64,000 bases of DNA, from NCBI GenBank assembly GCA_021018995.1, contig CM037590.1, positions 104,905,097 through 104,969,096 on the forward strand, given 5' to 3'. The stretch comes from Chloranthus sessilifolius. Lineage: Eukaryota; Streptophyta; Magnoliopsida; Chloranthales; Chloranthaceae. Positions 55,938 through 64,000 of the stretch are shown one piece after another. The translations under genes and the position numbers were made by a program. The first letter of the stretch is position 1. Each line of letters starts with the position of its first letter. The notes beneath the pieces were generated by a model. It was not told the DNA's origin. It saw nothing but the letters and a program-made list of their open reading frames with translations, and made no database searches.

Positions 55938-58550
55938 TTATTGTCCTGGCTCGAGCACAGTTTCTTTGCCTGGCCGATGGGCCATGGGTGCAGGTGGTTG
56001 AACTGGTTGAGGTGCAGGAATTGGTGGAGGGATGATATGAGGTGGGGGAGGCAAGTTAACTTCTCTTTCTCTCACATTCCCCTCTGGTGATTGTGCATTC
56101 GTGAAATCCTTATCTCGAGAGAAAAGCGGAGGCAGATAATTAGTTTCTGATTTAAGAATCGGGCAAGTCGGCTGTTGACTGAACCCAGTGTAGCTTGATG
56201 CGGGTGTATTCATGAAATGGGTGAAATTCGAGGTCAGAATGCGTACCTGAATGGTGCCGCTCCAAGGTGGTAGGTATTGTGTGTAATCTTCCTCTTCTAT
56301 GAAAGCAGAGACCAGCCTCTCGCACGGGTAAGGATGTTCTTCTGGTTCACTTTCTTTTGGGTCGAGCAAAAGTTCGGTTGTTATTTTGTTTCCTTGGCTT
56401 GGAGTTTTTTGGGTGACACTCTCGACCCATGCAGTAATTTGTGCCGCAGTTTGAAGAACGTGATCTCCATACTCGGATTCAAAATCAGACAAAGGGAGTG
56501 GTAATGGCGTTGGTTTGGAATTTAGAGGGGTTGAAGGCTCTGGTGGGTGACTACAGAGGAATGGTCTCCTAGCCCTAAAGGAATGGACTCGTATCGGAGT
56601 GAATTTTGGATAAGGAGGTGGACTCGGCAAGGCGATTCGAGTAATCAAGGCCGAGGGGTGTGGGAGCGTAGGAGCTCTTGCTAGCATGGCGAAAGCAACA
56701 GAGGGTTGAATGCGAGTGATTAAGGTAGAGGGTTGGAAGATGAATCGACCGGAGAGATCTACGGTAGTGACCTGATCCGGTGTTGCTTGGTTGTGGTTAG
56801 GCATGGGGTTGTTAACGATTCCTAAATTTTGTAGGGATTGGTTATTATTAGGGCTAGGATTCCTAAGGGCTTTCCAATCGATCTAACTTCAATCATTCAT
56901 GTCATAGATTACGTCCCTGAAGACCCAATAGTCCTCCGGATTGTATCCCGCGTATCGATAGAAGGCGCAGTATTTACTGTAGTCTAGATTTGTCGGCCAT
57001 GGGCGAAGTTTTTCTTGTGAGAATCGGAGGAGATTCTGAGTGTTAAGGAGATGAAAGATGTTAGGGATTGTATCCAGTAAAGGGGGATTGTGTTCCCGCC
57101 TTGGTTGGTAGGGGCCTCTAGCTGGATTAAAGTTCTACGGTGGGGATACGTTATTATAATTCGACATGTGGGTCGGTCAATTATGTGTCGTGTTTTGATT
57201 CTGATAGGTGTTAGGGTATTGGTTTCTATTTTGGTATTGGCCTTGGTTTTGGTTCGTGTATCTTTGTTGATTAACACCTTGGTTTTGATTGGTATACCAT
57301 TGTTGATTTTGGTTTTGTTCGAAATTTCGCGGTTGAAAGTTTCCGTTACTAGAGTTTTGTCCTTGGTTGACAACGGAGTTAACTTGCTCAGTTCCTAAGG
57401 CTTTCTTATTATTTTTCGATTTTGATTCGTTGGAAGAGCCTACTTTTGATGTGACTATAGATAGTGCGAGATCTCTGCCTTTAATATGTCACGCTAGTCG
57501 GGATGCCCGAGAGTGGAGTGTAATGAAGTCAAGGCAATAACTTATGACAAGTGCGCTCTTTAACGGTTCCCTAGTGTTGTCAATGATAATGTCCACTGAA
57601 TCCTTCTCTTTCATTGAAGTGTCGGTTCTAGCAGCGAGTTTTCTCTATTTAGTGACGAAGTCGGTAAATTCTTCATCGGGTCCTTGTTTAACTGCCATTA
57701 GATCGTTGAGACTGACCTTCTCTTGGATCAAGTGTTTGTATTGGTCTAGGAATTGGCTGACTAATTCATCGAAGGTTTCTATCTTATAAAGCGGGAGTCC
57801 TGCAAACCAATCTAAAGTTTCTTCTTCTAATGAGCATTGGAAACAGTAAATGAGAAGTCCTTAATTATCTAGTATGGATTGGCAATCATTACAAAAGAGG
57901 GTCAAGTGATGATTCGAATTTTCAGTGCCAGTATATTTGATAAATTTTTATGGCTTAAATCCTATTGGTAAATTAAACTCGACGTCTCGACAAAATTTGT
58001 TGAATCTGAACGAGTGATCGGGATGCTCTCTCTTGGCCATGTACTCATTGAGCAGTCTAGGAAGATCTTCGATTTTAATGGTGTTGTCGCTTGGAGCAAC
58101 CCGTGAGTAAACCTTGTCTAAGGGGTCATTGTTGAAGAATGTGTGGACAGGTTGTCTCAATGGTGTGGCACGGGCTAACACCGTGCTCGGGGTAGGCGGT
58201 GGCCTCTCTTATCGCTCTTGTTCTTCTGAAAATTGTCGTGACCTAACAGTTTCGTATGCGGCGGCCAACCCTCGAAGTAATTCTTCGGAGTCGTCATCTC
58301 CTCTTTGTATTCTTTGGATACTAAGTTCTACGATCTGTTGAGCGGTAAGGTTTTGTCCAGTGTTACCATCTCTTCCATTATGATTATTACCAGTGTGTGG
58401 AGTGGAGAAGGGATTTTCCTACTCACCAGCCATATTGAACTCAGGTTATCGTGGGCTGGAGTCGTGAAGTGGTTCTTCTTCGTACATGGGGTTATTATGA
58501 TATCCCCACAATGGTGGGTCTCCTAAACTCACCCTTCGTATACCAGACAT
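55938..58550 (-). pseudogene. gag: gag region of element G
   Basis: Start predicted at 58550 (MSGIRRVSLGDPPLWGYHNN). Core with LEEETLDWFAGLPLYKIETFDELVSQF (about 57820-57730), which fits the retrotransposon-gag family, then a Gln/Asn-rich stretch (57400-57130). A decayed knuckle-like CAFYRYAGYNPEDYWVFRD sits near 56960, where Tat gags have Cys and His. The open frame 56804-55938 is Pro-rich and of unknown function. At least eight stops. Confidence 0.82.
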
Positions 58551-58667
58551 CTCGAGTCTTTGATAAAGACTCATATATATATATAAGGGAATCTAGATAA
58601 CACGATGGGAAGAATAATAGGGAAATAGGACGGAAACTAATTATCTAAAAAAAAAAGTTTGCAAAAG
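58551..58667 (-). other. leader of element G
   Basis: Short untranslated leader between primer site and gag, with a (TA)n run near 58574. Confidence 0.5.
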
Positions 58668-58686
58668 TGTCCCATCGCGATCGCCA
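58668..58686 (-). other. primer binding site of element G
   Basis: TGGCGATCGCGATGGGACA on the minus strand, three bases from the LTR. It starts TGG as expected for a CCA end. The deduced acceptor end suggests a tRNA-Arg species, as in other Tat/Ogre elements, but I could not verify which. Confidence 0.7.
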
Positions 58687-58689
58687 GTC

Positions 58690-61185
58690 TGTTGGTGCGC
58701 ACTTTTTCTGGGTTCCTCTCGGTCCCTGTTGAATCAGTAGCTCCAATTCTGTCCAAGTGGACTCTAGCGATGCGGCGTTTGGAATAGTTCAGGTAAAAAT
58801 AAATAATAATAATAAAGCAGTTTTCTAGGAAGGTTCCTAGTTTATTGCTATCGCCAGCTGCAGATATTTATCGATGCTGTAACACGTCAATGATTATGCT
58901 TAAGAGCAGGTATGAGTTATATACTGAATCGTCCGCCTGCGAACGTCAGCAGCAGTCTTTTCCTTAATTTAAATAGTTTAATTTCCCTTTTATTTCTCTT
59001 TATAGTTATAGTTCTGGTTAGTTTAGACTTCCCGGATTATATTGTGAGCTTAGCCGTGTGGTGATCTATTGTAGTTTATTTAACCTAATATTCTAGTTCC
59101 ATCAAGAGTCTAGTTAATTTTTACTATTCCTATCCTTATTGAAAGTATACTTAATTAAATGTCCCCGTGTTACTAGGAGTCCAATTAATTTTAGTCTCCT
59201 AATTCCATTAGAAGTCTAATTATGATCAGGTTTCCTAATTGTACTAGGAGTGCACATGTAATAGTCTTGATGAACTTCTAATTAATTCAAGCATACCAAT
59301 TGTACTAGAATTCTAATTAAATCAGGTATAATAATTCTATTGAAATTCTAATTGAAGCAATTATAACAATCCTACTAGAATTCTAATTGGAATAGAAGAC
59401 TAATTTTACTGAAACTCTAATTTAAGCCAAGAAATTATTTTTTTATTAAAATCTAATTAAAAGCAAATAAACTGATTTTATTAAAAATCTAATTAAAATA
59501 AATAAACTAATTCTATTAAAGTTCTAATTAAAGCAAGGAATTAACTATACTAAAAATCTAATTGAAGCAATAAAATTAATCATACTAAATTCTAATTAAA
59601 GTAAGGAATTAACCAATTAAAATCCGATTTGAAGAAATTAATCAATCATACTAAAGTCTAATGGACTCGACTAATTAATTATGCTGAAATAAAATAAATC
59701 TACTAATTAATTATACTAAAAAAATAAGAAAAAGTGATTAATTAATTCTAAAATTTCTAAAAAAAAAGGGTTTTGGGCCCACTATGCTAAGGAGGATTGG
59801 CCTCCTTCCTAAGTATCCTCCGTAAGCTCCCTTGGGCAAATCGGATGGCTGAGATTAAAGACAAATTAGATTTCGAAATGTAAAATAGTATTTTTAGGCT
59901 TTTCAGAGTTGATTTCGGAATATTAATTATGAATTAAATTATAAAATCAGGATTATAGAAACTAAAATTATATTTTAGGGTTTTTGGAGATATTAAAATA
60001 AGAAATTTAAATTTCTAGGACTGAATTCGGGTCCGAAATTAGAAAATCAGACCGTATGATTAAGGACTGGTTCTAGAATCCAAGGATTAGAACCAGAAAT
60101 TAACGATAGGACTAAAGATTAAGATTTAGAACAGAATTAAAGTCTAGGGTCGGTGAATTAGACCGCCGGATTAAGGACTGATTCTGAATTCAGAGAATTA
60201 GAATCAGATCTAAAATATTTGCAGTCGAAAAAGGGTGCTACGGTCTCAGACTGAAAATTAAAATCTATGATTAAAACTAATAGAAATCTATAGCTAGAAA
60301 TTATGGTCGGAAGCTAAAAATTAAATTATTACCTAGGGTCAGGGCTACGGCGAGAAATATCGAAGATTTGAAGCTTGAATTTCGAAATCATGACTAGGTT
60401 GCTCTATGGGCTTGTCCTCGGAGTTCTCTGGTTTCGAAATCCCAAAAAAGTTCATTCTCTCTCAAAAATTTGCCAGCCTCCTCGACGAATTAAGAAATCT
60501 TTTATAGGTTTTTCTTCAATTACGCGCCATTTTCCAGGCGTTTAACTGAATTGCGCATTGGTTTTTCGGCGCTTAATTGCTTTAAGTCAGTCACCGACTC
60601 AGTGAGCGACTGGCTGACTTGTTCAGCAAGTTTCCTAGTCCTAATAGCATTAGGGTTAATTGTGTGCTATGTATGAAATGCGCAATCTGATTAAGCGATT
60701 CTTCAGAAGCGCTCAATCAAGGAAGCTTAGGAGTTAAGGACTGTGAGGCTAGGCCGGGCATAGGCCAATTGTGCACTGGTGATAGGGCGTACAATTCGAT
60801 CGGTGGTCTACTTTCAGGCGCGTGATTGAGTCTCGATATGGTCTAGGAAAGAAAGTTTAGTCTGAAAGAGGGACTAATTGCGCGTTTGTGGTCTGGCGTG
60901 CAATCAAATTACGCACAGGGTTTCAAGCGCTTAATTCGGGGTTGTCCGGGTCTAGTCTCTAGTCTGAAATGCAAGACTATTATTTCAGTCTGCATTCTGA
61001 CTATATACTATTATTTCAGTATATAGTCTCCCTATGTTGGGATATTAGCCACAGAGCTATTGTTTCAGCCTGTGTTCAGCAATGTACTATTGTTTCAGTG
61101 TATGGTTCCCATATCAGGGTTAAGAGATCAATGGTTGACCAGACAAAATTGCATATCCCGATAGGGCAAAATATGGGTGTCTACA
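58690..61185 (-). repeat. 5' LTR of element G (right copy)
   Basis: 2,496 bp, TGTTGG...CTACA on the plus strand. Minus-strand TATA CCTATAAAA at 60499-60507, motif array 60518-60938, AT-rich repeats 59110-59765. Collinear with 24063-26581. Confidence 0.92.
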
Positions 61186-64000
61186 ATCCTCTACCCCAAA
61201 TGGGTCGCCAACATAGTACCTGTCGCCAAGAAAGACAATAGAGTACGGGTTTGCATTGACTTTTGAAACCTCAACCAGGCATGCCCAAAAGATGACTTCC
61301 CACTTCCGCATATTGACACTCTAGTTGACAACACCACTGGACATGAGATGCTATCCTTCATGGATGATTTCTTTGGATATAATCAAATCAAATTAGCAGA
61401 GTTCGATCAAGAGAAGATTTCTTTCACCACATCATGGGGAACCTACTGCTACGTCGTCATGCCCTTTAGGCTCAAGAACGCAGGAGCCACATATCAACAT
61501 GCCATGATGGCTATTTTTTACAACATGATGTATAAATGTGTAAGAATCTACGTCTATGACATATTGGTGAAGTCCCAAACGCGAGCAGGACACGTTGAAG
61601 CGCTCCAACTGGTGCTACAAAGAGCTAAGAAGTATCAGCTGAAAATGAACCCAAAGAAATATGTCTTCGGAGTCACTTTCGAAAAATTACTCGGCTTCAT
61701 AGTCAACAAACGAGGAATTGAAGTCGACCCTGCAAAAGTCAGAGCCATCCTTGAGATGCCACCTCCCAGTAATATCAAAGAATTATGAGGTCTGATAGGC
61801 AGATTGTAATTCATCAGGAGATTTACTCCCAGCATTCAGATAGATGCGATCCTTTCTACAGACTACTTAAAGGAGGAACTGAGTACAAATGGGATAACCA
61901 GTGTCAGCAAGTCTTCGACAACATCAAAAAGTACCTCCTTAACCTGCTGATACTATCGTCCCTAGTTCTCGGAAGACCCCTAATCCTCTACCTCTCAGTA
62001 AACGATAAAGCAATGGGAGTAATTTTGGGACAATATGAAGAAGATGGCAAGAGAGAGAAGGCTATCTACTACCTTAGTAGAATGATGGTCGAGTACGAGC
62101 GAAAATACACTTCACTGGATAAGACTTGCCTCACATTGCTATGGGCCTCAACAAAATTATGATACTACTTTGAAGCACATAAGATACTAGTACTAGCCCG
62201 AATGGACCCTCTGAAGTACATATTCGAAAAGCCTGCAATGTCAGAAAAGATCACTCACTGGCATATGCTATTGCAAGAATTTGATATCACTTACATCACA
62301 CAGAAGTCGATCAAAGGATAAGCAATCATATATTACCTCGCAGATCTCCCACTCCCAAGCAATGAGCCCATACATGCGAATTTTTCTGATGAAGACCTAC
62401 TCATAATTCATAACGAAGAGCCTGATAAGACGTCATGGACACTTTATTTCGACGGTGCTCTAAATCACAAAGAAAAAGGCATGTAGATAGTCCTGCTAAC
62501 CCCGAAAGGAGTCGTCATACCTAATGCTTTTCAGCTAGATTTTCCTATCACTTATAATGTCACGGAATACAAAGCTTTCATAACTGGATTACGAGCAATA
62601 CTATAATTAGGCGTTAAACAGTTGAAAACCATAGGTGATTCCAAGCTCCTAATCTCACAAGTTATTGGGGAATGGAAATTCAAGGAAAGGAGATTGATGG
62701 CATATCTGGAATCCGCTCCATATTTGGTAAAATAATTTGAACGAATCTCTTTCACGCACATCCCTAGATTAGAAAATGAGCTCGTAGACTCCCTTGCAAC
62801 ATTAGTCTCGGTCATCCAAATACCCATCGGGCAAAGTACTAAGACCTTCTTCGTAGAAAATCTAACAGTACCTGCCCACGAGGTAGCATGGACGGTTAAG
62901 TGAGAATTACCAATCCTCCCTACGAGCACAAGACCAAATAAAGCAATCACTCTGGAAAATCACGTCAAGTCAGAAACCAAAGTCGCTATGTTTAGGTTTG
63001 AAAAATTACCAACCGATGATGGACAACCATGGTATTTTGACATCTGAAACTTCCTGAAGCATCAACACTTTCCTCCATACGTCATGAAGATTGAACGGAA
63101 GGCTATAAGGAACCGATGCGCCCGATTCTATATACTCAGCTAAATATTATACAAAGAAACCTTCACCAAAGGAGTAATGCTATGATGCATCACAATCGTC
63201 GAAGGACAATACATCATCTGAGAAGCACACGCCAGTGCCTACGGTGCCCATGCTGGTAGACAGAGACTCGCCGACCAAATCATATGACAGGGCTACTTCT
63301 GGCCGATAATGATAAGAGACTGCCACCTCTATGTCCAATTCTGTAAATAATGCCAAGAACATGCCACACTCACCAAAGCTCCATCAGTTACATTGAACAC
63401 TATGACCTCGTCGTGGCCTTTTTTGATGTGGGCTTTCGACATTATCGAACCTTTCACAGACACAGTTAGGAACACTCACAAGTGCACGTTAATACTCACG
63501 GCAACCGAATACTACACCAAATGGGCAGAAGATGAATCCTATGTCAGAATCACCTCTTCGACACTCGTGAGGATTATCGTTCGAAATATCATCACCAGGT
63601 TTGGAGTACCCAGAATGTTTGTCACCGACAACGGACCACAGTTCATCGTAGAGAAGTCGAAGAAGTTATGCAAGAATTTTGGCATCGATCTACGCCATTC
63701 ATCACCGTTCTACCCTCAAGGCAATGGACAAGCAAAAGCTATAAACAAAACACTGATTCAGATTCTGAAACTCACAGTAGAGACAAGCAATGGATCCGAC
63801 TAGCCCGAACGACTATCATAAGCACTCTGGGCCTATAGGACCTCTATTCGTACGGCCACTGGCCAAACTCCTTACCTCCTTACCTATAAGATGGAGGCAG
63901 TCTTATCATATGAGCTATAAGAACCATCCTTATGTATTCAACTCGATGATGAGCTGTCCTTAGACAAGAGGAGAATTGCTCTACTCACATAGCTAGAGCA
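61186..64000 (+). pseudogene. pol of element C: RT, two RNase H domains, integrase (runs off the window)
   Basis: Resumes at YPKWVANIVPVAKKDN. RT: LSFMDDFFGYNQIKLAEFD, MPFRLKNAGATYQHAMMAIF, IYVYDILVKSQT (YVYD in place of YVDD), MNPKKYVFGVTFEKLLGFIV. First RNase H about 61960-62340, second about 62440-62820 (TLYFDGALNHKEKG, GDSKLLISQVIGEW). Integrase from about 63060: FDIIEPFTDT, RMFVTDNGPQF (Asp kept), PQGNGQAKAINK (Lys in place of the catalytic Glu). More than fifteen stops, many TAG/TAA/TGA at Gln or Trp positions. Closely related to G's pol. Confidence 0.88.

Larger units (their letters stand above)
24063..61185 (-). mobile_element. Element G: Tat-type LTR retrotransposon with antisense PMD gene, split by element H
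   Basis: Borders are two related LTRs (24063-26581 and 58690-61185), flanked by GTCCT (24058-24062) and ATCCT (61186-61190), a target duplication with one change. Sense is minus: 5' LTR on the right, primer site 58668-58686, gag, protease, RT, two RNase H domains, integrase down to 49783. An intron-containing gene on the opposite strand follows at 44769-48108, then 5 kb of repeat-rich non-coding DNA, a purine tract and the 3' LTR. Two RNase H domains and an extra gene between pol and 3' LTR are hallmarks of the Tat branch. Without H the element is about 24 kb, as in other giant Tat/Ogre-type elements. All coding parts are decayed. Confidence 0.92.
23816..64000 (+). mobile_element. Element C: Tat-type retrotransposon, host of O and G, partly visible
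   Basis: Only pol fragments at 23816-24062 and 61186-64000 are present. Its 5' part would lie left of O, beyond the window, and its 3' end to the right. Joining across G's duplicated 5-bp target keeps the RT frame at the YPKWV motif, which shows that G was inserted into C. The sequence is clearly related to G's own pol, so C and G are separate families or ages of one Tat lineage. Confidence 0.88.

Overview
The window is nuclear DNA of a flowering plant, most likely a eudicot, and in my reading it is entirely nested Ty3/gypsy LTR retrotransposons. I see no convincing host gene, tRNA, rRNA or CRISPR array. The plant assignment rests on primer binding sites complementary to plant tRNA-Asp and initiator tRNA-Met, on Athila-, Tat- and chromovirus-type polyproteins, and on accessory ORFs known only from plant elements.

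Layout. Element C (plus strand, Tat-type, oldest) is visible only as pol fragments at 23816-24062 and 61186-64000. Two elements sit in it, 247 bp apart. Element O (plus, Athila-like; it begins beyond the left edge and its 3' LTR ends at 23815) carries gag, protease, a stub of integrase and a long accessory ORF. O is itself split by element I (3841-17274, plus, Athila-like; 2,578-bp LTRs, perfect CCTGT target duplication), which has only gag and the accessory ORF. Element G (24063-61185, minus, Tat-type with two RNase H domains) is inserted in C's reverse transcriptase. G carries gag-pol on the minus strand and a spliced, antisense plant-mobile-domain (PMD) gene at 44769-48108. G is split by element H (26604-39662, minus, chromovirus; perfect CGCTC target duplication), which has gag, protease, RT, RNase H, integrase, chromodomain and its own accessory ORF.

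How the parts relate. O, I and H carry related accessory ORFs, resembling the 'putative plant transposon protein' family (PF20167, from memory), although H belongs to a different retrotransposon branch. Each ORF starts with a basic, NLS-like tail and shows no signal peptide or membrane segment, so a nuclear role fits better than an envelope role. G carries the unrelated PMD gene instead.

The main observation is architectural. Each of the four elements has its own short, CpG-containing, mostly palindromic motif: CCTATCGATAGG in O, CTCGCG in I, TCGATTAATCGA in H, AATTRCGCGC in G. Each motif forms an array inside the LTR and a second array just upstream of the accessory gene, usually next to a TATA box. 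Many motif copies are spaced by whole helical turns (about 10-11, 21 or 31 bp). I infer that the accessory gene has its own promoter using the same cis code as the LTR. The accessory protein may bind that code as an activator or anti-silencing factor, by analogy with VANC proteins of VANDAL transposons. This is untested.

Decay. Most reading-frame breaks are stops explicable by C-to-T change (CAG to TAG, CGA to TGA, TGG to TGA/TAG), as expected for methylated, silenced elements. H keeps an intact RT catalytic core; G and C have lost theirs.
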